Source of the DNA: Mycoplasmatota bacterium | Lineage (GTDB): Bacteria > Bacillota_I > Bacilli_A > Izemoplasmatales > Hujiaoplasmataceae | Direction: 5' to 3' | DNA: 64,000 bases | Assembly: GCA_018622675.1 (NCBI GenBank) | Contig: CP076020.1 | Location: 248,001 to 312,000, forward strand | Translations under genes and position numbers: made by a program | In this document: piece after piece, positions 54,811 through 63,307 of the stretch | How the letters are laid out: each line of letters begins with the position of its first letter | How positions within the stretch are numbered: the first letter of the stretch is position 1 | Notes under the pieces: generated by a model | Databases searched by the model: none | Told to the model about the DNA's origin: nothing | Seen by the model: only the letters and a program-made list of their open reading frames with translations

Positions 54811-55368
54811 AAAACCATGCCAAATTAAATCAAATGACTGGTTGATAAAACCTTCGATATTATGTATGTGCTGGTGATAAATGATATAACGTGTTGCAGC
54901 ATGTAAAGCATTATCAATATACATTAATAAATATTCAGGGTATTCACTGCATAAGCTCGTAGGAGATAAGGCATCTAATATAGATTCTCTAAATTTTTGG
55001 TAAGTCTCAAGTGTTTTTTCATCTTTAAAGTTATTGATGTATGGAGAATTAGAAAACATTTCTAAGTATTTGAACTCTTCGGGGTATTCAACACCCCAAT
55101 GAATCACTGCACGCCACATAGATAACAAATTGTCATGTTCAGATGCATTTTCTTTAAGATTCATCAAGAATGTCTTTCTTGAATGTATTTTTACTTCAAC
55201 ATAGATGGCCTGGATTAATTCTGTTTTTGTTGGAAAATAGTTAAATAATGTGCCCACAGATATCTTTGCTTTCTTAGCGATTTTAGAAGTTGGAGTTGAA
55301 TCAAATCCATGTTGATTAAATAAAATCATCGCCGTTTCTAATATATGTATTCTTTTTTTCTCATTCAT
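54799..55368 (-). CDS. TetR-family regulator
   Basis: 189 residues. HTH STPTSKIAKKAKISVGTLFNYFPTKTELIQ is typical; the C-terminal domain has the MWRAVIHWGVEYPEEFKYLEMFSNSPYI block of drug-responsive TetR proteins. It is divergent from a cation/proton antiporter. Its promoter carries a near-perfect inverted repeat (55389-55420), so it likely represses itself. Confidence 0.9.
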   Translation of the reverse strand: MNEKKRIHILETAMILFNQHGFDSTPTSKIAKKAKISVGTLFNYFPTKTELIQAIYVEVKIHSRKTFLMNLKENASEHDNLLSMWRAVIHWGVEYPEEFKYLEMFSNSPYINNFKDEKTLETYQKFRESILDALSPTSLCSEYPEYLLMYIDNALHAATRYIIYHQHIHNIEGFINQSFDLIWHGFAKK

Positions 55369-55388
55369 AATTATCCCTCTTTGTTATA

Positions 55389-55425
55389 ATATCTATATTT
55401 TATGCCTAGAATATAGATATGTCAA
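55389..55425 (-). promoter_or_regulatory. TetR promoter with overlapping inverted repeat
   Basis: Minus strand TTGACA (55425-55420), 17 bases, TAAAAT (55402-55397). Arms ATATCTATATTTTA (55389-55402) and TAGAATATAGATAT (55407-55420), 13 of 14 pairs, cover the -10 and spacer. Confidence 0.8.
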
Positions 55426-55498
55426 ATATTATCAAATTTTTTTATATTTTTTTAAAATCTTCTTTAAAGGCAAAAAATGGGTTAAAGCGCTCAATAAT

Positions 55499-55512
55499 TG
55501 ACTAATCAGTCA
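55499..55512. promoter_or_regulatory. TGACT-N4-AGTCA palindrome
   Basis: TGACTAATCAGTCA between the TetR gene and the antiporter gene, 21 bases upstream of the latter's -35. A typical TetR-family half-site pair; may be a second operator. Confidence 0.55.
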
Positions 55513-55533
55513 TAAAATATTTGGTATTTTTCC

Positions 55534-55561
55534 TTGATTTTAAATAATATAAGAGTATAAT
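55534..55561 (+). promoter_or_regulatory. Promoter of the antiporter gene
   Basis: TTGATT (55534-55539), 16 bases, TATAAT (55556-55561). Confidence 0.65.
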
Positions 55562-55654
55562 ATTTCTCGGTGAAAAAAAGTATATGTGATAAATGATGAT
55601 TAATAAACAATTAATTTTTCGTCATTTTTTTATGGAATTAATAGGAGGGATATT

Positions 55655-56950
55655 ATGCTTTATTTATTATCTGTTGAATCATCAACAGACGTTTCAAAAT
55701 TAATTATTTACGTGGGCTTAATCATTTTGTTAGGTTTGCTTTTTGGAAGATTAGCCGAAATGGTCAAAGTACCAGCTATTACAGGCTACTTAATTGCCGG
55801 ATTATTTTTAGGTCCTATTTTGAAGATCGTTGATATAGAATCAATTCGTTCAATATCATTTTTATCTGATATTGCCTTAGGGTTTATTGCTTTTCAAGTG
55901 GGTAATGAACTATGGCTTGGTAAGTTAAAGAAGTCAGGGATGAAGATTGTGGTTATTACAATTGTTCAAGCCTTATTAACAACTTTGGTTGTTACATTGT
56001 TGGCTATGATATTTATAGATCTATCTGTTGCTTTAATCTTAGGTGCAATTGCTGCAGCAACAGCACCAGCACCAATTATGATTATCGTTAAAAAATATCG
56101 TACTAAAGGTGAGTTAACAGACACAGTATTACCAGTTGTTGGTTTAGATGATGCAGTCGGGGTTATAATGTTTGGAATATTATTATCTATTGGTATGAGC
56201 TTGATGGGTACATCAACTGGATCGTTAACATTTGCAGAAGCAATGAAAGAACCAATGCTTGAACTAGGGACTAGTATTTTGTTAGGTGCTGTGATAGGTA
56301 TTGTTGCAGGCTTAGCTATTAAAACAATTAGTCCTGATAAAGAAAGACAAGAGAAAAACTTAATTGTAGTAACAGTGACAGTCCTTATTACTACAGGTGC
56401 TTCTTTATATTTAGGTGCTTCACCAATTCTAACACCTATGATTGCTGGAGCCATTGTTACAAATATGATTAATAAAGACTGCTATGTTTTAGAAGAAAAA
56501 ACGATTCGCTTTTTTGTTCCACCTATTATGATAGCCTTCTTTACAATTGCTGGAGCTTCATTGCAATTTGATGTGATCTTAGCTGCTGGAGCTGTTGGAA
56601 TTATGTATATTGTTGGGAGAACCTTTGGTAAAATATTTGGGGCCTATGCAGGAACAGCTTTAATGAAATCTAGCCCTAATGTAAGAAAATTTTTAGGGAT
56701 GACTTTATTGCCACAAAGTGGTGTAGCGATTGGCTTATCAATTGCTGCATATAATGCTATATCACCTATAAATATGGATTTTGCTTTAACAATACAAAAT
56801 GTTGTATTAGCAGCCGTATTGGTTTTTGAGTTAGTAGCGCCTCTCTTAGTTAAATTAGCATTTGAAAAATCTGGTGAATCACAAGATTATAATGAATCAC
56901 AAGAAAAAGAAACGATACATAAAAGAAAATTGGCAAACAGTCATTCTTAA
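55655..56950 (+). CDS. Cation:proton antiporter, CPA2 family
   Basis: 431 residues with about 12-13 membrane helices. Helices VPAITGYLIAGLFLGP, IALGFIAFQVGNEL and AAATAPAPIMIIVKKYR are CPA2 landmarks, and VVGLDDAVGVIMF has the paired aspartates of the ion site. No KTN/RCK domain at the C-terminus, which is short and charged. Exchanges Na+ or K+ for protons. AGGAGGG lies before the ATG. Possibly controlled by the divergent TetR. Confidence 0.9.
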   Translation: MLYLLSVESSTDVSKLIIYVGLIILLGLLFGRLAEMVKVPAITGYLIAGLFLGPILKIVDIESIRSISFLSDIALGFIAFQVGNELWLGKLKKSGMKIVVITIVQALLTTLVVTLLAMIFIDLSVALILGAIAAATAPAPIMIIVKKYRTKGELTDTVLPVVGLDDAVGVIMFGILLSIGMSLMGTSTGSLTFAEAMKEPMLELGTSILLGAVIGIVAGLAIKTISPDKERQEKNLIVVTVTVLITTGASLYLGASPILTPMIAGAIVTNMINKDCYVLEEKTIRFFVPPIMIAFFTIAGASLQFDVILAAGAVGIMYIVGRTFGKIFGAYAGTALMKSSPNVRKFLGMTLLPQSGVAIGLSIAAYNAISPINMDFALTIQNVVLAAVLVFELVAPLLVKLAFEKSGESQDYNESQEKETIHKRKLANSHS

Positions 56951-56960
56951 TTTATATAAT

Positions 56961-56992
56961 AAACATTCCTGAAAAATCAGGAATGTTTTTTT
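56961..56992 (+). terminator. Terminator of the antiporter gene
   Basis: AAACATTCCTGA and TCAGGAATGTTT (56977-56988), then TTTT. Confidence 0.85.
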
Positions 56993-57065
56993 AAAACAAA
57001 TAATTATTAGATTAAAAACAGATGTGTTATAATAATCCATAACTTTTAAGAATCGAGAAGATACT

Positions 57066-57827
57066 ATGATTGATCTATTCATTTACATTATTGGTGGATT
57101 TTTAGCTGGGGTTGCAACGGGGTTAGTCGGACTGAGTGCGGCAGTCATTATTGCGCCGATGTTTGTTACATTATTGGGCATGAATCCCTATGTTGCCATT
57201 GGAATTGCTTTAGCAAGTGATGTCTTTGCAAGTTCCTTTAGTGCATTCCACTATATCAAGAATAAAAATATACGATTAAAAAGTGCTGGAGTGATGGCTG
57301 TTACTGTACTAATCTTTACCATTGCTGCAAGTTATTTATCAAGTAATGCTAAACCGGCCAATTTAGGAGCTATGCTTAATATTTTTGTTGTCTTGTTGGG
57401 TTTAAGGTTTTTGGTTTTCCCCATACAAGAAAAACAAAATAACACCATTCTTAAATTTACCAAAAGTAAATTTATAGCATCAGTCTTTTGGGGCGCAGTG
57501 ATCGGTCTTATCAGTGGATATTTTGGTGCTGGTGGTGGTTTAAGCATGCTTGCAGTACTAACTGTTGTATTGGGCTATAACCTTAAATCAGCTGTAGGAA
57601 CAAGCGTTTTTATCATGGTTTTCACCGCTTTGGTAGGTGCAACGACTCATATAGTCATTGGTGGAACAGATTGGTTAGCTCTAGTGATTACAAGTTTTTC
57701 TGCTATGGTAGGTGCTAATATTGCTTCAGTTTATGCCAATAAAATCAATCATAAAATTTTAAATATAGTCATTGGATCAGTATTAGTTGCTTTTGGAATC
57801 TTTTTGACACTATCATATATATTATAA
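57066..57827 (+). CDS. TauE/SafE-family membrane transporter
   Basis: 253 residues, about eight helices. Two internal repeats begin with the family glycine-rich motif: GGFLAGVATGLVGLSAAVIIAPMF and GLISGYFGAGGGLSMLAVL. Members move sulfite, sulfonates or organic anions outward; the substrate here is unknown. Single gene with a terminator. Confidence 0.9.
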   Translation: MIDLFIYIIGGFLAGVATGLVGLSAAVIIAPMFVTLLGMNPYVAIGIALASDVFASSFSAFHYIKNKNIRLKSAGVMAVTVLIFTIAASYLSSNAKPANLGAMLNIFVVLLGLRFLVFPIQEKQNNTILKFTKSKFIASVFWGAVIGLISGYFGAGGGLSMLAVLTVVLGYNLKSAVGTSVFIMVFTALVGATTHIVIGGTDWLALVITSFSAMVGANIASVYANKINHKILNIVIGSVLVAFGIFLTLSYIL

Positions 57828-57855
57828 GTGTAGTCAAGGCTACACTTATTTTCTT
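57824..57855 (+). terminator. Terminator of the TauE-like gene
   Basis: ATAAGTGTAG (57824-57833) and CTACACTTAT (57840-57849), then TTTCTTT. Confidence 0.75.
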
Positions 57856-57858
57856 TGA

Positions 57859-57887
57859 TTGAGAAAAATTCATTCTCGTGATATATT
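57859..57887 (+). promoter_or_regulatory. Promoter of the S9 peptidase gene
   Basis: TTGAGA (57859-57864), 17 bases, TATATT (57882-57887). Confidence 0.5.
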
Positions 57888-57919
57888 AAAAACAAGTAAA
57901 AGAAAGGAATGTGTTGAAT

Positions 57920-59887
57920 ATGAAAAAAATAAAGATTAAGGATTTTTTAGATTTTAGTTTTCTTGGTAACTTACAAGAATCTCCAAGTAAGAAGTATTAT
58001 GGCTTTATTCAATCAGAACCATTAGTAGAGGATAACCAATACAAAAACACACTTTATATTTCAGATGGTCAAGAAAAGAAAAAAATTAGGCAGTTAAATT
58101 CAAACTCAGAATACTTATTTTTAAGTGATTATATAATTTTATTAGATTATCAAAAAAATAAAAAAGAAAAAGATGAACTTAAAGATAATATTAAAAAAAC
58201 CTTTTATTACTATGATATTCATCTAAAAAAACTTCAAAAGGCATTTACCTTGCCAATGAATGCAAAGCTTGAGAAAGTGATTAATGAGAAAGAGATCTTG
58301 TTATCTGTGAACCTTACAGTAGATGATCATATACTGTATGAGGGTAATGAAGAAGCAAGAGCTTCTTACTTAAAACAAAAAAAGAAAAATGATTTATATG
58401 AAGATATAGATGAAATTCCTTATTATTTTAATGGTAGTGGTTTTAAAACAAATCAAGTCAAACAATTGTTTATCTATGATATAAAAAGTAAACAAGTCAA
58501 ACGACTACTTGATAAATCATTTTCTGTTGAGACATTTACTCTATCACAAGACAAATCAAAAATTTACTATAGCGGAAAACATCGTGAATTGGTGATGTCA
58601 CATACATCAAAAATTTATGTTTATGATTTAGAGACGCATCAAAACAAAGTCTTATTTAACGAAGAGAAATTTAATATTGGTCAGATTTTAGATATGGGTA
58701 AAATAGTTGTCCTAGCCAAAGATATGCAAGATTATGGTTTGAATCAAAATCCTGATTTTTATGAATTAAAAGAAAACAATATGGTTTTGTTGAGTGAATT
58801 TGGAAAAACCTTTGGTAATACTGTAGGGACAGATTGTCGTTTGTTGGGCTCTAAAAATTATCTTGTTCAAGATAATTTCTTATACTTTGTATCTACTGTT
58901 GATGACCATAATGAAATATTGAAATTAAACACCAATGGAGATATTACAAAAGTTTATGAAATTGATGGTGCTATTGATGGTCTATTAATGAAAGATAATC
59001 ATTTCATTATGATAGCTATGCACCAACAAAAATTACAAGAAATTTACCGTTTAGAAGGAGATTTATTAAAACAGATAACAAGCTTTAATAAAAAAGTATT
59101 TGCTGGCAAATATATTGCTAGTCCTCAAGAAATTATTGTTGAAAAAATAACCCATGAAGTCAAAGGTTTTGCTTTGTTGCCAGAAGGATATAATCCAAAT
59201 CGAAAATATCCTATGATATTAGACATCCATGGTGGGCCAAAAACAGTTTATGGCAAAATATACTACCATGAAATGCAATATTGGGTTAACCAAGGCTATG
59301 TAGTGATATTTGCTAATCCTAGAGGATCAGATGGAAAAGGCAATGATTTTGCTGATATTAGAGGAAAATATGGTACAATAGACTATGAAGATTTAATGGA
59401 TTTTGTAGATAGAGCTATTGATTTATACCAAGGTATTGATCAATCACAAATGTATGTAACAGGTGGATCTTATGGTGGTTTTATGACCAATTGGATTGTT
59501 GGTCATACTCATAGATTTAAAGCAGCTGTTACTCAACGTTCTATTTCAAATTGGATATCTTTTTATGGAACATCTGATATAGGTTATTATTTTGCGACTG
59601 ATCAAACTGCAGGACATCCTATTGTAGACTTAGACCAATTATATAGACAATCACCTATTAAATACGCAATGAATATACAAACACCATTATTATTCATTCA
59701 CTCAGATAAAGATTATCGATGTCCAATGGAACAAGCTCAACAACTCTATGCTATATTAAAGACTAGAGGTGTTGATACTAAACTTATATGGTTTAAAGAC
59801 GAAACACATGAACTTTCAAGAGGAGGAAAACCTCAAGCAAGAATTAAAAGAATAGAAGATATTAGTAATTGGTTTAAAAAACACTAA
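57920..59887 (+). CDS. S9-family serine peptidase (acylaminoacyl-peptidase-like)
   Basis: 655 residues. An N-terminal beta-propeller gates a C-terminal alpha/beta-hydrolase domain. The catalytic triad is S517 in VTGGSYGGFMTNW, D596 (HSDKDYRCP) and H630 in DETHELSRGG; ILDIHGGPKTVYG supplies the oxyanion region. Cytoplasmic, degrading short peptides. ATG 57920 fits AAAGGAATG upstream; TTG 57914 and GTG 57911 are in frame and cannot be excluded. Confidence 0.92.
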   Translation: MKKIKIKDFLDFSFLGNLQESPSKKYYGFIQSEPLVEDNQYKNTLYISDGQEKKKIRQLNSNSEYLFLSDYIILLDYQKNKKEKDELKDNIKKTFYYYDIHLKKLQKAFTLPMNAKLEKVINEKEILLSVNLTVDDHILYEGNEEARASYLKQKKKNDLYEDIDEIPYYFNGSGFKTNQVKQLFIYDIKSKQVKRLLDKSFSVETFTLSQDKSKIYYSGKHRELVMSHTSKIYVYDLETHQNKVLFNEEKFNIGQILDMGKIVVLAKDMQDYGLNQNPDFYELKENNMVLLSEFGKTFGNTVGTDCRLLGSKNYLVQDNFLYFVSTVDDHNEILKLNTNGDITKVYEIDGAIDGLLMKDNHFIMIAMHQQKLQEIYRLEGDLLKQITSFNKKVFAGKYIASPQEIIVEKITHEVKGFALLPEGYNPNRKYPMILDIHGGPKTVYGKIYYHEMQYWVNQGYVVIFANPRGSDGKGNDFADIRGKYGTIDYEDLMDFVDRAIDLYQGIDQSQMYVTGGSYGGFMTNWIVGHTHRFKAAVTQRSISNWISFYGTSDIGYYFATDQTAGHPIVDLDQLYRQSPIKYAMNIQTPLLFIHSDKDYRCPMEQAQQLYAILKTRGVDTKLIWFKDETHELSRGGKPQARIKRIEDISNWFKKH

Positions 59888-59912
59888 ACTTATTTTAGAC
59901 ATGAGGTAGCTA

Positions 59913-61094
59913 ATGAAGAATTTATTATTACTTATACTTTCACTTTCTGTATTATTTTTTCCATTCAATGTGAATGCAGAGACAGAAAATGATATTGTCA
60001 TACATTATTTTATGGAAGAAAGTTGTTTGAACTGTAAAGAAGTGTCCGAATATTTTGAAGAACATCTATCAGATATGGAAGATATTAGTATTCGGTATTA
60101 TGATGTTTTTGATGATGAGAATTATGATTTATGGGAAGATAGCTTAGAAGCTTTTGAACGGTCTTATAAAACGGTTCCGTATGTAGTGATTGGTGGAACT
60201 GACTTACAGGGAACAACTGAAATAAAAGCTTATATTCTTGATATCATAGAGTATTATCAAAATAATCCCGATTATGTAGATGTTGTTGAAAAAATTAATC
60301 ATGATCAAGTTTTGTTGCCAGGTGATTTTATTTTAAATCCTGTCAAAAAAGTCATATCATTACCAATCATTGGTGAAATTAACCTTGCTTCTTTTTCATT
60401 GTTTTTGGGTGCTATCTTTATTGGATTAATTGATGGTTTTAATCCATGTGCAATGTGGGTTTTGATCTTTTTAATCACAATGTTAATTAATCTAAAAAAT
60501 AGGAAACGTATTTGGATACTGGGTTTAACCTTTATTTTAACTAGTGGTATCATTTACTATGTTATTATGATTTCGTGGCTACAAGTTTTAGTGAATTTCG
60601 CAATGATTCAGATATTCCAAATATTGATTGGTATCTTAGCTATCGTTTTTGCTTTCTTTTCCATAAAGCATTTTTGGAAGCAAAGACAAATTGACCTTGG
60701 ATGTGAAGTGACAAGTAAAAAAAGAAGAAAAAAACTGATGGAACGAGCTCAAAAAGCGATCCATAAAAATAACTTGTTATTAGCCATGATAGGCATTATC
60801 GGTATTGCCATCACTGTTAATATTATTGAACTCGCTTGTTCAGCTGGTTTACCAGTAGTATATACGTCAATGCTGGCATATCAAAATGTGACTAGTTTTC
60901 AATCAGCAATGTATATTTTGGTTTATGTTATTTTCTTTATGTTAGATGATATAGTTGTTTTTGCAATAGCAGTTATTACTTTGAAAGTGACTGGTATTTC
61001 AAGTAAATATGCTAAATATTCTAACTTAATTGGCGGACTTATTATGCTCTTTATTGGATTATCACTTATATTTTTCCCGAATTTATTATTGTAA
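59913..61094 (+). CDS. Exported thioredoxin-fold domain fused to CcdA/DsbD-like membrane domain
   Basis: 393 residues. A signal peptide (MKNLLLLILSLSVLFFPFNVNA) precedes a thioredoxin/glutaredoxin-like domain with C38-L-N-C41. A membrane part of six helices follows, with the paired redox cysteines C179 (GFNPCAMWV) and C309 (ELACSAGLPV) of CcdA/DsbD transporters. So electrons could pass from cytoplasmic thioredoxin through the membrane to an outward-facing CxxC in a single chain. Its outside substrate is unknown. It follows the S9 peptidase by 25 bases. Confidence 0.88.
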   Translation: MKNLLLLILSLSVLFFPFNVNAETENDIVIHYFMEESCLNCKEVSEYFEEHLSDMEDISIRYYDVFDDENYDLWEDSLEAFERSYKTVPYVVIGGTDLQGTTEIKAYILDIIEYYQNNPDYVDVVEKINHDQVLLPGDFILNPVKKVISLPIIGEINLASFSLFLGAIFIGLIDGFNPCAMWVLIFLITMLINLKNRKRIWILGLTFILTSGIIYYVIMISWLQVLVNFAMIQIFQILIGILAIVFAFFSIKHFWKQRQIDLGCEVTSKKRRKKLMERAQKAIHKNNLLLAMIGIIGIAITVNIIELACSAGLPVVYTSMLAYQNVTSFQSAMYILVYVIFFMLDDIVVFAIAVITLKVTGISSKYAKYSNLIGGLIMLFIGLSLIFFPNLLL

Positions 61095-61095
61095 T

Positions 61096-61125
61096 AAAAA
61101 AGGTGATTTTTCACCTTTTTTCTTT
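61096..61125 (+). terminator. Intrinsic terminator
   Basis: AAAAAAGGTGA (61096-61106), TTTT loop, TCACCTTTTTT. Confidence 0.85.
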
Positions 61126-61134
61126 TGCTTTATC

Positions 61135-61163
61135 TTGTATTCTAAGAATAATGTGCTTATAAT
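61135..61163 (+). promoter_or_regulatory. Promoter of the MFS-ABC gene set
   Basis: TTGTAT (61135-61140), 17 bases, TATAAT (61158-61163). Confidence 0.6.
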
Positions 61164-61198
61164 GATAATATAATAAATTTTTAATGATAGGGGTATGT

Positions 61199-62404
61199 AT
61201 GAAACAATCAACCATGTACTACATTATAAGGGGATTGATGGGCTTATCATTTCATATGATATTTACTGCAGCCGGTTTATATCGTATTGATATTGCTCAG
61301 TTACAAATATATCAGTTGATTTTAATTGGAACTGCTTTAGAAATATCTATTTTTATCTTTGAAGTACCCACGGGTATTATAGCTGATTTAAAGAGCAGAA
61401 GGTTAAGTGTCATTATTGGTATGTTTGTTATTGGCATAGGATCTTTAATAGAAATATTTACTCCGTTTTTTTATTTGATATTTATTTCTCAGTTAATACT
61501 GGGATTTGGTATTACTTTTATCAGTGGTGCTTTGGATTCATGGATATCGGATGAAATAAGGACTGACCAATTAGAACACACCATTATCACTGGATCACAG
61601 TTATATGCACTCTTGAGTATTCTAGGTATAGTCTTGGCCGCCATTATTGGAGTTATTGATATTCGGTTATCTATTGCAGTCGGATCTTTCATATTTTTTA
61701 TCCTTGGATTTATATCTATGATTTATATGAAAGAAGATCATTTTATTAAACATAAAAGCGATACACCTTTTATTAAAAAATATATAGGGCAATTGACTAA
61801 GGGTTTTTCTCATATTAAAAACCATAAGACATTGAGAATAATGTTTGTTATTATGTTATTTTATGGTCTTTATAGCGAAGGTATAGATAGAACTTATGAA
61901 CTTCATATATTAGATCATTTAAATTTTAGAATACTTTGGGATTTGCCACCTATATGGATATTATCAATTGTTAATGCTAGTGTAGCTATCTTGGGTTATA
62001 TAAGTTTATTTGTCGTGAAAAAGTATTTGAAGAAAAGTCATTACATATATCTTTGGGCATTTAACTTAACCTTAATGATGGTCATTGGAATACTCTTGTT
62101 TGCTTATATGCCTTATGCATATTTCGCACTATTTGGATTCATATTTTTTTCTGTCGCAAGAGAAGGAACTTATCCATTACTCAATACTATTCTTTTAAAA
62201 AATAGTCCAAGCAATATTAAGGCTACAGTTTTATCGAGCTTTGGACAACTAGATGCCATTGGTCAATTATTATCGGGTGGACTTATGGTTCTAATGAGTC
62301 TTTGGTTGAATATTAAAGGTGTTTATCTTGTTACAGCCTTATTATTAATGATACCAATATTAGGTTTTATAAATTTAAGAAATATAGCTATAAAAGATTC
62401 ATAA
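61199..62404 (+). CDS. MFS transporter
   Basis: 401 residues, 12 predicted helices in two halves with a basic loop in the middle (around KQLTKGFSHIKNHKTLR). The A-like motif EVPTGIIADLKSRRLSVIIG between helices 2 and 3 is diagnostic of the major facilitator superfamily, most like drug exporters. ATG 61199 follows AGGGGT. The ABC gene begins 24 bases downstream, so all three may be one unit. Confidence 0.9.
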   Translation: MKQSTMYYIIRGLMGLSFHMIFTAAGLYRIDIAQLQIYQLILIGTALEISIFIFEVPTGIIADLKSRRLSVIIGMFVIGIGSLIEIFTPFFYLIFISQLILGFGITFISGALDSWISDEIRTDQLEHTIITGSQLYALLSILGIVLAAIIGVIDIRLSIAVGSFIFFILGFISMIYMKEDHFIKHKSDTPFIKKYIGQLTKGFSHIKNHKTLRIMFVIMLFYGLYSEGIDRTYELHILDHLNFRILWDLPPIWILSIVNASVAILGYISLFVVKKYLKKSHYIYLWAFNLTLMMVIGILLFAYMPYAYFALFGFIFFSVAREGTYPLLNTILLKNSPSNIKATVLSSFGQLDAIGQLLSGGLMVLMSLWLNIKGVYLVTALLLMIPILGFINLRNIAIKDS

Positions 62405-62428
62405 ATGTATGAAAACAGGAGGCTTATT

Positions 62429-63307
62429 ATGATTGAAACAAAAGAACTCACAAAATATTATGGTAAAAATGCACGAGGTATTATAGATGTGAACCTAGAT
62501 ATTAGAGAAGGTGAAATTTTTGGTTTTATTGGTCCGAATGGGGCGGGTAAATCAACGACAGTAAGGACACTGTTAAACTTGATTTTTCCAAGCAGTGGCC
62601 AAGGAAAAATATTAGACTATGATATTGTTAAAGATACTGTAGAAATTAAAAAGAATGTTGGTTATGTGCCTTCAGAAGTCCATTACTACAATGATATGGT
62701 GGTTGAGGATTTTTTGAAATATTCAACTGATTTTTACACAAGTGATTATTTGGAGAAAATGCATGAACTAGCAAAAAAACTTGAATTAGATCTTTCAAGA
62801 AAAGTCGGTGATCTTTCATTTGGTAATAAGAAAAAAGTCGCCATTGTGCTTGCTTTAGTTTTTCAACCAAAAATATTAATATTTGATGAACCCACATCGG
62901 GGCTTGACCCTTTAATTCAGTCTGTCTTTTTTGATTTATTAGAAAAAGAAAAACAAAGAGGGGCTACCATTTTCTTTTCTTCACATGTCCTAAGTGATGT
63001 ACAAAAGATATGTGATCGCGTTGGCATTATTAAAGAAGGTAAACTAATTAAAGTTGAAAATATTGAAGACATTATGAAGACAAAAGCAAAAAATGTAAGG
63101 ATTCAATCAAGTGATTTTAATTTGTCTGAAGATGAACACGTTGTTAATTTAAAGAAAATAAAGAATAGTTATCACTTTACATATAAAGGTAATATTCAGG
63201 ATTTATTAAATAAAATTAGAACTTATCAATTAGAGGATATTTCTATTACCGAGCCTAGTCTAGAAGAAATATTTATGCACTACTATAATAAGGAGGATAA
63301 ATCATGA
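62429..63307 (+). CDS. ABC transporter ATP-binding protein
   Basis: 292 residues. Walker A GPNGAGKST (35-43), Q-loop region near VGYVPSEVHYY, signature LSFGNKKKV (a variant of LSGGQ), Walker B ILIFDEPTSGLDP, H-loop SSHVL. The C-terminal 80 residues are the extension seen in ABC-2 exporter ATPases. AGGAGG precedes ATG 62429. Overlaps the permease gene by four bases. Export substrate unknown. Confidence 0.93.
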   Translation: MIETKELTKYYGKNARGIIDVNLDIREGEIFGFIGPNGAGKSTTVRTLLNLIFPSSGQGKILDYDIVKDTVEIKKNVGYVPSEVHYYNDMVVEDFLKYSTDFYTSDYLEKMHELAKKLELDLSRKVGDLSFGNKKKVAIVLALVFQPKILIFDEPTSGLDPLIQSVFFDLLEKEKQRGATIFFSSHVLSDVQKICDRVGIIKEGKLIKVENIEDIMKTKAKNVRIQSSDFNLSEDEHVVNLKKIKNSYHFTYKGNIQDLLNKIRTYQLEDISITEPSLEEIFMHYYNKEDKS

